A stretch of 64,000 nucleotides of DNA from UBA7330 sp043554545 (GTDB lineage Bacteria > Bacteroidota > Bacteroidia > Cytophagales > Cyclobacteriaceae): positions 3,348,001 through 3,412,000 of the forward strand of contig CP121337.1 in assembly GCA_043554545.1 (NCBI GenBank), in the 5' to 3' direction. The notes beneath the pieces were generated by a model that saw only the letters and a program-made list of their open reading frames with translations, was not told where the DNA came from and did not search any database. Both the position numbers and the translations under genes were made by a program. This document shows, piece after piece, positions 53,547-64,000 of this stretch. Numbering within the stretch: position 1 is the stretch's first letter; each line of letters begins with the position of its first letter.

Positions 53547-54593
53547 TTAAAATTTCCAATCTGCCTTGTCAATTTCTTCCAATGCTGCCTTCAACAGATC
53601 TACGGAATTAATGATGTCTTTTTTGTGGGCCATTTCAATCACCTGATGCAAATGTCTGGTTGGTATAGAAATCGCCCCGGCTATTGACCCCTGTTTTCCC
53701 ATACGCTGTAATCCTGCAGTGTCTGTTCCACCAGCTGCAAGGATCTCGGGTTGCCACGGAATCTTATGTTTATCAGCCGTCGATTTCAAAAATCTAACCA
53801 TTCTGGAATCACATATAGTAGAGGCATCCATAATCTTAATCGCCGTTCCATTACCCAATTCGGTAACTTTTTCATGTTCCTGAGCGCCTGGAAGATCGAA
53901 AGCGATCGTTGTATCCAATGCAATTCCAAAATCAGGATCAATGTGATGAGCAGCTACATTTGCTCCTCTTAACCCAACTTCCTCTTGCACGGTAAACACC
54001 CCGTAAAAATCATAAGGAATTGTCTTGAGTCTCTTTAACGTTTCCACAAGAATATAAACTGAAATCCTGTTGTCAATTGACTTACAATTAACACATTCAC
54101 CCATTTCAATGAGATCTCGTTGTCTTGTGATCGGATCACCAATACTAATGTATTTAGCTACTTCTTTGAGTGGCATACCACAATCAATATAGTAGTCCTC
54201 CATTTTACTGGCTTTGGTTCGCTCCTCTGCCTTCATCATATGAATAGGTTTACTTCCCATAACACCAATGATATCTTTCTTACCATGTATGATTACTCTT
54301 TGGGAAGTAAGGGTTTTGGGGTCAAACCCACCAAGCGGCTGAAAGCGAATAAAGCCTTTGCTATCAATATGAGAAACAATGAAGCCTATTTCATCCATGT
54401 GAGCCGCTACCATCACTTTTTTATTGTGGTTATTCCCTTTTTTCAAGGCAATAACACTTCCCATATTATCAATGGAAAGGCTATCTACATAAGGCTTAAT
54501 TTCTCTGATGATGATCTTGCGGATTTTTTCCTCAAACCCAGGAGCTCCAGGAGCCTCACAAATCTCCTTCAGTAATTTTATGTCAACTTTCAT
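53547..54593 (-). CDS. M42 family metallopeptidase (glutamyl aminopeptidase/endoglucanase M-like)
   Basis: 348 residues of the M42 family. Metal and catalytic residues: VAAHMDEIGF (His, Asp), CKSIDNRISVY, FTVQEEVGLRGA (Glu-Glu), GIALDTTIAFD and GGTDTAGLQ with the C-terminal SIPTRHLHQVIE (His). These cytoplasmic tetrahedral dodecamers release N-terminal residues from peptides, using two Co/Zn ions. Its 3' end shares the palindromic terminator with the YqhA-like gene. Confidence 0.95.
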   Translation of the reverse strand: MKVDIKLLKEICEAPGAPGFEEKIRKIIIREIKPYVDSLSIDNMGSVIALKKGNNHNKKVMVAAHMDEIGFIVSHIDSKGFIRFQPLGGFDPKTLTSQRVIIHGKKDIIGVMGSKPIHMMKAEERTKASKMEDYYIDCGMPLKEVAKYISIGDPITRQRDLIEMGECVNCKSIDNRISVYILVETLKRLKTIPYDFYGVFTVQEEVGLRGANVAAHHIDPDFGIALDTTIAFDLPGAQEHEKVTELGNGTAIKIMDASTICDSRMVRFLKSTADKHKIPWQPEILAAGGTDTAGLQRMGKQGSIAGAISIPTRHLHQVIEMAHKKDIINSVDLLKAALEEIDKADWKF

Positions 54594-54606
54594 ACGTACT
54601 TATTTA

Positions 54607-54633
54607 TAAAAAAAAGTCCGCTCTCACGGACTT
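54607..54633 (-). terminator. Rho-independent terminator of tRNA-Leu(GAG)
   Basis: On the minus strand AAGTCCG-TGAGAG-CGGACTT is followed by eight T. It begins two bases after the tRNA 3' end. Confidence 0.9.
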
Positions 54634-54634
54634 G

Positions 54635-54720
<86 letters not shown>

Positions 54721-54740
54721 ATCTAATTGGTAAGGGAACG

Positions 54741-54748
54741 CAAATTTA
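54741..54748 (-). promoter_or_regulatory. Putative -7 promoter box for tRNA-Leu(GAG)
   Basis: On the minus strand TAAATTTG, followed by C, matches TAnnTTTG and lies 20 nt before the tRNA 5' end. No TTG at the ideal distance. Confidence 0.6.
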
Positions 54749-54800
54749 TAAAGAATTGCGAGCATTCATCACATAAATTCATATGGAATAGATAGAACGA

Positions 54801-55886
54801 CTAGTTAATTTTTACTAGTTCCCCTTTAGCCGCACTTTTTCTTGCTGCATCTAAAATCTCGACCACAATAAGGTTATTCTCTAACGAAGATAGGTCCGTT
54901 GGGGAAACGATAATATTCCCACTAACAACTCCTGAAAAAAAAGAAAAAGGATTTCCAAAAGGAGCCTTTCTGGGTGGCAAAATATCTTTTTGTTCAGGAA
55001 CATCAGATCTCAATTGATAACGTAAAACAGCTTTATCTTGGCTGAAAATAGACCCTGATTGGCCATATATTTCCATGTCCTTCCTGGAAAAAGGCCAATT
55101 CCAGGACGCTTGAATGATTACCTGGGTTTTGGGATATTGCAAAATGATAGTAGCCTCATCATCAACCTGTTTATATATATCAGGCTTATTCGTGTGTGTA
55201 ACAGCCGTAACTGACTCTGGCTTTTCACCCTCCATCAACCAGGTAATCAAGTTAGCCCCATAACACCCGAAATCTGTTATGGCTCCACCTCCATTTAATT
55301 TAGGATCAACCAGCCATTCCAAAAATTCCTGCCCCACGCCAATTTCCATTGGGCCTCTGTGTCCATCATGGATCACAACTTTTCTAAGTGCTCCTACCTG
55401 ATCACCTTTGACCATTTGGTATGCCTGGTGATTAGTTGGGTACCAGGTCGTTTCATAGTTTGTGATGAGATGAATCTGAAATTCGTCAACGAGCACCTTC
55501 ATTTTACTCGCATGGTCCATATTTACCGCCAAAGGTTTTTCTACCATTACATGTATACCTTTCGGAGCACACGCTTCCACCACAGCCAAATGTTCGAATG
55601 TGGAGTTGAAAGCAGCTACTGCTTCAGGTTTTGTTGCCTGGATCATCTCATCCAGAGTCGGATAGACCAAATCCATTGAAAATTGATATCGTTCAGCTAA
55701 TTTCTTTGCCAATTCATTATTTGACTCTGCAATCCCAACAATTTCAATCTCATCTCCAGTATACCTAAGAATAGTGCCTACATGACCGTGAGTAAGTCCA
55801 GCAATTCCTACCCTAATTGGTTGTGATTGCTGAGCAAAAAGAGAGATAGTTGATAAAAAATATAATAAGACCAATAACTTTTTCAT
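54801..55886 (-). CDS. Gfo/Idh/MocA family oxidoreductase, exported
   Basis: 361 residues with a signal peptide (KKLLVLLYFLSTISLFAQQ), so this enzyme acts outside the cytoplasm. The nucleotide-binding motif is VGIAGLTHGHVGT (a G-x-x-H variant), MVEKPLAVN is the EKP motif, and the sugar-site region GGGAITDFGCYGANLITWLM (residues about 208-227) follows. Substrate unknown, likely a sugar derivative. Its ATG overlaps the VOC gene stop (4 bp), so the two are one operon. Confidence 0.9.
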   Translation of the reverse strand: MKKLLVLLYFLSTISLFAQQSQPIRVGIAGLTHGHVGTILRYTGDEIEIVGIAESNNELAKKLAERYQFSMDLVYPTLDEMIQATKPEAVAAFNSTFEHLAVVEACAPKGIHVMVEKPLAVNMDHASKMKVLVDEFQIHLITNYETTWYPTNHQAYQMVKGDQVGALRKVVIHDGHRGPMEIGVGQEFLEWLVDPKLNGGGAITDFGCYGANLITWLMEGEKPESVTAVTHTNKPDIYKQVDDEATIILQYPKTQVIIQASWNWPFSRKDMEIYGQSGSIFSQDKAVLRYQLRSDVPEQKDILPPRKAPFGNPFSFFSGVVSGNIIVSPTDLSSLENNLIVVEILDAARKSAAKGELVKIN

Positions 55887-56374
55887 GATAGTTCTTTTAA
55901 TAGTCCTTCCAAATCTAACCTTCTTGTATACATCTCGATAGATCCATCAGGATTTTTTGGCCAATGATCCATCGGACGGTCCCAATAGAGTTCCACACCA
56001 TTTCCATCTGGATCATCCAGATAAAGGGCTTCTGATACACCGTGATCGGCTGCTCCAGTAAACGGATAATTTGCTTCTTGCAAGCGACTATATATAATCG
56101 CCAAATCTTTTCTAGTTGGATAATTAATAGCCGTATGAAAGAGCCCGACTCCATGTTTTGAAGCTGGAGGTGCATCCCTACTTTGCCAGGTATTTAATCC
56201 TATGTGATGATGATAATCACCTGCAGCCAGGAATGCAGCCTGATCGCCATAGGTAGCTTTTACCTGATAGCCCAGTAAATCCCGATAAAATACTAAGGCC
56301 TTATCAATATTAGATACTTTAAGGTGTACATGACCAATACATGCTTTTGAAGGAATTGAATATGAAGAATTCAT
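55883..56374 (-). CDS. VOC family protein (catechol-2,3-dioxygenase/glyoxalase-like)
   Basis: 163 residues. Two beta-alpha-beta-beta-beta modules: GHVHLKVSNIDKALVFYRDLLGY and LFHTAINYPTRKDLAIIYSRL. Metal ligands His (GHVHL), His (LFHTA), and Glu (NGVELYWD) are in place. This matches the CatE/ring-cleavage-type VOC proteins. Substrate unknown. It overlaps the exported Gfo/Idh gene by 4 bp and is preceded by a hairpin terminator. Confidence 0.87.
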   Translation of the reverse strand: MNSSYSIPSKACIGHVHLKVSNIDKALVFYRDLLGYQVKATYGDQAAFLAAGDYHHHIGLNTWQSRDAPPASKHGVGLFHTAINYPTRKDLAIIYSRLQEANYPFTGAADHGVSEALYLDDPDGNGVELYWDRPMDHWPKNPDGSIEMYTRRLDLEGLLKELS

Positions 56375-56378
56375 GAAA

Positions 56379-56417
56379 CAAAAATGGTGATTTCATTTAT
56401 AAGTTGAAACCACCATT
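56379..56417 (-). terminator. Putative terminator between rhodanese and VOC genes
   Basis: On the minus strand AATGGTGGTTTCA-ACTTATAAA-TGAAATCACCATT forms a 13-pair stem (one G-U) followed by TTTG. The VOC start codon lies about five bases beyond, so the hairpin could instead control VOC expression. Confidence 0.6.
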
Positions 56418-56433
56418 ATATATTCTATCCAAA

Positions 56434-56739
56434 TCACATCACTTTATACTGCAAACTTGACCAACTACCACCATTGTATACTTCTGTATATCCATTTGAT
56501 TTTAAAATACTTTTAGCTGAAGCACTTCTCATTCCTGATGCACAACAAGTAATGATTGGTTTGTCCTTTTTTAATCTCGTTAAACTGTTATGAAGATTGT
56601 TTAATGGAATATTTAATGAACCTTTTACACTTCCTTGCTGATACTCACCTTTTGTTCTTACATCCACTATAACTGCTCCATCCTTCATCAATTGAGCATA
56701 ATCTGTCGTCTTAAATAAACTTTTAAAGAAATCTATCAT
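56434..56739 (-). CDS. Rhodanese-like sulfurtransferase (second of a tandem pair)
   Basis: 101-residue single-domain rhodanese. VIVDVRTKGEYQQGSVKGSLNIPL and ITCCASGMRSASAKSIL match the family; the active-site loop CCASGMR has the catalytic Cys at the first or second Cys. It transfers sulfane sulfur to thiophilic acceptors. It follows a paralogue after 2 bp with an almost identical active-site loop. Confidence 0.92.
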   Translation of the reverse strand: MIDFFKSLFKTTDYAQLMKDGAVIVDVRTKGEYQQGSVKGSLNIPLNNLHNSLTRLKKDKPIITCCASGMRSASAKSILKSNGYTEVYNGGSWSSLQYKVM

Positions 56740-56741
56740 AT

Positions 56742-56999
56742 TTATCCATTTTGAGATTGTAAATAATTTACGTCCAGCCAGGATCCTCCATTTTCACAAT
56801 TTACACCTTCCTGTGTAAGCATATGGGTGGCCATGCCGCTTCTATTTCCAGAAGCACAACAAAGTAAGATAGGTTGCTCCATTTTTTTGATCTCATCTAC
56901 TTTACCTGTTATTTCATTCAAGGGAATGTTAATTGAACCTTCCACATTACCCCCCTGGAATTCCTGAGGAGAACGAACGTCTATGATTGTTCCTTCCAT
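56742..56999 (-). CDS. Rhodanese-like sulfurtransferase (first of a tandem pair)
   Basis: 85-residue single-domain rhodanese: TIIDVRSPQEFQGGNVEGSINIPL and ILLCCASGNRSGMATHML. Both tandem copies keep a Cys-Cys-Ala-Ser-Gly loop and a C-terminal NGGSW, so they are recent duplicates or a conserved pair. Sulfur-transfer role. Terminal gene before the rRNA operon. Confidence 0.92.
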   Translation of the reverse strand: MEGTIIDVRSPQEFQGGNVEGSINIPLNEITGKVDEIKKMEQPILLCCASGNRSGMATHMLTQEGVNCENGGSWLDVNYLQSQNG

Positions 57000-57243
57000 T
57001 GTTAACTAATTTAATTTTTGATTTATTGAATTTTGAGCAAAAATGTAGATCCTATCATACAGTTTCAGTCACATTTGTTACATAACCACTTACACCTGCC
57101 AAAAAATCGGTTTGAGTATCATAAAGCACAGGTTATATACCACTCAATCATTCAGAAAGTACTTTAGAATTAATCTTAAATAGCAAACAGCCAACGCCCG
57201 GGCACATAATTATCTTAGGATTACCCGATGTATTTACTTAAAT
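57000..57243. other. Spacer between rhodanese genes and rRNA operon
   Basis: 244 bp with no gene seen. It should hold the rhodanese promoter; the best box-like sequence, CTACATTTTTGC near 57045, is one base too long in its spacing. Confidence 0.5.
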
Positions 57244-57275
57244 AAAAAAAGCCTCTTGGAATACTCCAAGAGGCT
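57244..57275 (-). terminator. Second rRNA-operon terminator
   Basis: AGCCTCTTGGA-ATAC-TCCAAGAGGCT is a perfect 11-pair hairpin with seven T on its minus-strand 3' side. It lies downstream of the structured spacer and the first terminator. Confidence 0.85.
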
Positions 57276-57278
57276 TAA

Positions 57279-57306
57279 ATCCTTCTTCGCTAAAGCTATG
57301 AAGGAT
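57279..57306. repeat. REP-like hairpin element, copy 1
   Basis: Arms ATCCTTC and GAAGGAT (seven perfect pairs) enclose TTCGCTAAAGCTAT (57286-57299). The 14-nt interior is shared, with one base difference, by the elements at 61095-61122 and 61157-61180, whose arms differ. Confidence 0.75.
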
Positions 57307-57324
57307 ACAATAAAAATCTGTCCT

Positions 57325-57388
57325 ACCTACGCGTATCTTCTCCAGACATGCGACGACGGGGGCGCGTAGCCCTACTCATAGCGTAGGT
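57325..57388. repeat. Structured element between the two rRNA terminators
   Basis: ACCTACGC (57325-57332) and GCGTAGGT (57381-57388) are eight-base inverted arms around 48 bases that contain a second near-palindrome GTAGCCCTAC. The minus-strand sequence CCTACGCTATGAG/GGGCTACGCG recalls the REP-like core. Confidence 0.45.
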
Positions 57389-57406
57389 TGTCTGATAATA
57401 TTGGAT

Positions 57407-57444
57407 TAAAAAAAAAGGGATGCTGTAATGAAACAACATCCCTT
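57407..57444 (-). terminator. rRNA-operon terminator downstream of 5S
   Basis: On the minus strand AAGGGATGTTGT-TTCATT-ACAGCATCCCTT pairs over 12 positions and runs into ten T. It follows the 5S 3' end by about 12 bases. Confidence 0.9.
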
Positions 57445-57455
57445 AGTAATAAAAA

Positions 57456-57566
<111 letters not shown>

Positions 57567-57716
57567 AAGTCTTTCCTCCTGGAATTTACTGAGGAGGATA
57601 TATATTTTAATCACTACTCACTTCTTGAGTGTGATATCATAATTATCTGACGAAGCTTTAAGCTTAATCAGAGACATTAGGAATTGAAATTCATTGATAA
57701 TTCGAGTATGCAATCG

Positions 57717-60597
<2,881 letters not shown>

Positions 60598-60894
60598 GAT
60601 ATAAAATGCTCGAATTTCTCAATGAATCTCAATTCCATCATGTCAATGAACTCTTTCTCTCAGCTGATAACTCCTTTTCTACAGTCAATAGCTAGTTGCG
60701 CTGTGTACTCATTCGTGTCTGAGATATGAACCAAATAAACCATAACAGTGACTTTATCACTGACCTGGTCTCTGGCTTGTCCTATCGGCTCGTTTGCCAA
60801 TAGCTTTTTCTTTTTTCTTAACTGCTCTGAGTCGTGACATTGAATTTGACAATGACACTAACTACCTCTACTCCACTTATATTCGTCTGCCGAA

Positions 60895-60910
60895 ACCGAT
60901 AGTTATCGGT
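60895..60910. repeat. CCGATA palindrome in the 23S/tRNA-Ala spacer
   Basis: ACCGATAGTTATCGGT, a 16-base inverted repeat with a two-base centre; a sister element TCCCGATAATTATCGGGA lies at 61442-61459. Confidence 0.6.
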
Positions 60911-60930
60911 AGTGGACTGTGTTCACTGAA

Positions 60931-60946
60931 GCTCGCTTTTGCGAGC
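60931..60946. repeat. Short perfect hairpin GCTCGC/GCGAGC in the spacer
   Basis: GCTCGC-TTTT-GCGAGC, in the 420-bp spacer between tRNA-Ala and 23S. It may be an rRNA processing or insulation hairpin. Confidence 0.5.
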
Positions 60947-60950
60947 ATAA

Positions 60951-60962
60951 GTGGAGGATATC
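60951..60962. repeat. Copy of the tRNA-Ala 3' end
   Basis: GTGGAGGATATC repeats, base for base, the 3' terminal bases of the tRNA-Ala gene (61017-61028). It lies 66 bp away on the downstream side of the transcript. Confidence 0.5.
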
Positions 60963-61017
60963 CCTCCTACGCTTTGCTTCGGCGGGTAAACTCCTCTATC
61001 TCCCCACTTGTAAAGTG

Positions 61018-61091
61018 TGGAGGATATCGGATTCGAACCGATGACCCCCTGCGTGCAAGGCAGGTGCTCTAGCCAGCTGAGCTAATCCCCC
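61018..61091 (-). tRNA. tRNA-Ala (anticodon TGC)
   Basis: 74 nt in the 16S-23S spacer. Acceptor GGGGGAT pairs with ATCCTCC (one G-U), discriminator A. Anticodon loop CTTGCAC gives TGC. T-arm TCGGTTCGAATCCGA. Intact. Confidence 0.97.
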
Positions 61092-61094
61092 TTC

Positions 61095-61122
61095 GTCCGC
61101 CGTAGCTTTAGCGAAGGCGGGC
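61095..61122. repeat. REP-like hairpin element, copy 2
   Basis: Arms GTCCGCC and GGCGGGC (with one G-U) enclose GTAGCTTTAGCGAA, the reverse complement of TTCGCTAAAGCTAC. It lies between tRNA-Ile and tRNA-Ala, three bases from the tRNA-Ala 5' end. Confidence 0.75.
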
Positions 61123-61156
61123 TTAGTGCCAAACCTTTTTCCTCTGCCTTAACGTA

Positions 61157-61180
61157 CTGCACACCTTCGCTAAAGCTACG
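61157..61180. repeat. REP-like hairpin element, copy 3
   Basis: The core TTCGCTAAAGCTAC is flanked by CACC and GGTG (four pairs; outer bases shift by slippage). It lies between tRNA-Ala and tRNA-Ile. Confidence 0.65.
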
Positions 61181-61190
61181 GTGCACAAAG

Positions 61191-61264
61191 TAGTCTCGGG
61201 CAGACTCGAACTGCCGACCTCTACATTATCAGTGTAGCGCTCTAACCAGCTGAGCTACGAGACT
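61191..61264 (-). tRNA. tRNA-Ile (anticodon GAT)
   Basis: 74 nt. Acceptor AGTCTCG pairs with CGAGACT, discriminator A, anticodon loop CTGATAA giving GAT. Typical second spacer tRNA of the rRNA operon, between 16S and tRNA-Ala. Confidence 0.97.
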
Positions 61265-61437
61265 GTTTTATTGACTTCCGAATGTGATTGTAGACTGTAG
61301 ATCTTCTCTACCGCATCAATCTATCTTCTTTTCAAATCTACAATCTCCTATGCTCGGAGCAGTTAACAATTTTTCAAACTGTTCTTATCACCTACTGTGA
61401 TAAGCTTTAATATTTTGAACAAATGAAGTAGCAAATC

Positions 61438-61466
61438 GCTCTCCCGATAATTATCGGGACAAGAGC
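61438..61466. repeat. Spacer hairpin with CCCGATAATTATCGGG core
   Basis: TCCCGATAATTATCGGGA (61442-61459) is a perfect palindrome, extended by outer arms GCTCT and AGAGC. It is related to the element at 60895-60910, with compensated flanks (A-T there, C-G here). Confidence 0.6.
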
Positions 61467-61515
61467 TTCGTAACTAAGAACTGTTTATCAATCAGTAAAC
61501 TGATTAACAAACTCC

Positions 61516-63034
<1,519 letters not shown>

Positions 63035-63338
63035 ATATAGTTCTTGGCAATCAAAGCTTCAAGGCTTGTGACCTCTCGCTTAAACTACCTCCTCAACATT
63101 AAATGTTGAGGCAATGTGTCTAATCCTAGCTACGATTCTCTCAAAGTAAAAAATTAACTGACCTTCTACCATAAATGGTAAAAGATCCGCACTCCTTTTT
63201 ATTAGAGCAATTTGCTATCTATTCATTCATTCAAAGAACTTTTTGCCAAATCTATATCCGGCAATTGTCTACAATAAATCTTATCGGTTTATTGTACTTT
63301 TTGACCATCTCGTTCGATAGTCCCGCTCAAAGCGGATG
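63035..63338 (-). promoter_or_regulatory. rRNA leader region
   Basis: About 300 nt of the pre-rRNA leader, with two small hairpins: CCTCAACAT-TAA-ATGTTGAGG (63091-63111) and TACCATAAATGGTA (63167-63180). These are candidates for processing or antitermination. No gene. Confidence 0.65.
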
Positions 63339-63368
63339 CAAAATTAGGTAAAGTTTTATCAAGTCCAA
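63339..63368 (-). promoter_or_regulatory. rRNA operon promoter
   Basis: On the minus strand TTG (63366-63368), 19 nt, then TAATTTTG (63339-63346) followed by C. A full TAnnTTTG promoter with the same spacing class as the tRNA-Leu(CAA) promoter. Transcription should start near 63332, about 300 nt before 16S. Confidence 0.8.
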
Positions 63369-63457
63369 GGCTTAGTGTGAAAAAACTTGATAAATATTTC
63401 TTTCCTTCAAAAGCGGAAGGCAAAGCTACACAATTAAGCCAATTGAAAAAAGTCTTT

Positions 63458-64000
63458 TTATGCTGTAAATCCTTCTTTTAGAACAGTTTCAATTCTATTT
63501 GGCCCAAGAGAAACAATTTCAATAGGAGCACTAACCTGCGCTTCGATATAAGCAATATATTCCAGTAACCGTGGAGGTAATGCTTCGAAGGTATTTGCCT
63601 TGGTAGCTCCCCAACCTTTAAACGAATTGAAATTCAATTTCCAATTAGCGCCCTCCAGGTACAAAGGAAGCTCGTCAGTCGATTGACCATCTAACTCATA
63701 CCCGTGGCATACCTTAACCTCATCAAGATCAGCCAGCACATCAGCTTTCATCATGAATAATTTAGTCACTCCATTAAGCATGCAAGAATATTTTAATGCA
63801 GGTAAATCCAACCATCCACATCTTCTGGGTCGACCAGTTGTTGCCCCAAATTCATTCCCTTTCTTCCTAAGCTCTTCCCCTTCAACATTTAATAATTCCG
63901 TAGGAAAGGGACCACTACCCACTCTTGTGCAGTAGGCTTTGAAAATCCCAAAGACTTCTCCAATCCATCGTGGGGCTATCCCCAGACCATTACATGCACC
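63458..64000 (-). CDS. purA: Adenylosuccinate synthetase, C-terminal part
   Basis: The frame stays open to the window edge, so the 5' part lies beyond it. About 180 C-terminal residues are visible: GIAPRWIGEVFGIFKAY, TRVGSGPFPTEL, NEFGATTGRPRRCGWLDLPALKY, and SLGPNRIETVL near the C-terminus (the substrate- and GTP-binding loop regions of PurA). It makes adenylosuccinate from IMP, Asp and GTP in AMP synthesis. Upstream of the rRNA operon on the same strand; its stop lies about 90 bp before the rRNA promoter. Coordinates are partial. Confidence 0.95.
   Translation of the reverse strand, partial: GACNGLGIAPRWIGEVFGIFKAYCTRVGSGPFPTELLNVEGEELRKKGNEFGATTGRPRRCGWLDLPALKYSCMLNGVTKLFMMKADVLADLDEVKVCHGYELDGQSTDELPLYLEGANWKLNFNSFKGWGATKANTFEALPPRLLEYIAYIEAQVSAPIEIVSLGPNRIETVLKEGFTA

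Noticed and set aside
57140..57163. Search for a palindrome or extra terminator in the spacer before the rRNA terminators
   Set aside because: No stem of convincing length was found outside the listed hairpins.

Overview
The window comes from a Bacteroidota chromosome, most likely a marine Cytophagales-type gliding relative; the genus cannot be fixed by eye. Evidence: about 40% GC, TAnnTTTG promoter boxes with TTG about 19-20 nt upstream ahead of rRNA, tRNA and housekeeping genes, almost no Shine-Dalgarno sequences, HAAS/PadR and GldL-motif membrane proteins, S1 sulfatases, DUF4197, and a 16S-Ile-Ala-23S-5S rRNA operon.

Layout. 0-7 kb: a minus-strand run of guanidino-group enzymes (an amidinotransferase-like protein, CtlX) packed with argS, menA and a Usp protein, divergent from an arginine decarboxylase. 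7-13.8 kb: envelope functions (dolichol-phosphate mannose synthase-like GT2, LolC/E-type permease, NamZ-like muramidase, serine beta-lactamase-family protein) and a PadR/HAAS module. 13.9-17.5 kb: fmt-folA-membrane protein-SDR-MBL operon. 17.5-38 kb: housekeeping and membrane genes (cinA, a 2-oxoacid dehydrogenase E2, a CDF transporter, tsaC/sua5, pgk, recQ, comEC, phoH, a SAM hydrolase, mscS, an AI-2E transporter). 39-41.3 kb: an AT-rich gene-poor stretch leading to an unrecognised 54-residue lipoprotein and a membrane-anchored TPR protein without an output domain. 41.3-50.5 kb: a carbohydrate/sulfate-ester block (galM, SDR, Gfo/Idh/MocA, BNR propeller protein, two sulfatases, orphan binding protein) that shows decay: the propeller gene has a one-base frameshift, and a 69-bp tail of a lost Gfo/Idh paralogue remains. 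50.5-57 kb: two tRNA-Leu genes, YqhA, an M42 peptidase, a Gfo/Idh-VOC pair and tandem rhodaneses. 57.4-63.4 kb: a complete rRNA operon on the minus strand, followed by the 3' part of purA, cut by the window edge.

The most unusual signals are three copies of a 14-nt core (TTCGCTAAAGCTAC/T) in the rRNA-operon spacers, each flanked by different but self-complementary arms; the gene-decay footprints in the sulfatase block; the small-lipoprotein/TPR pair; and a 51-residue membrane protein gene at 24.4 kb. No CRISPR array, prophage, transposase or SusC/SusD pair was seen.
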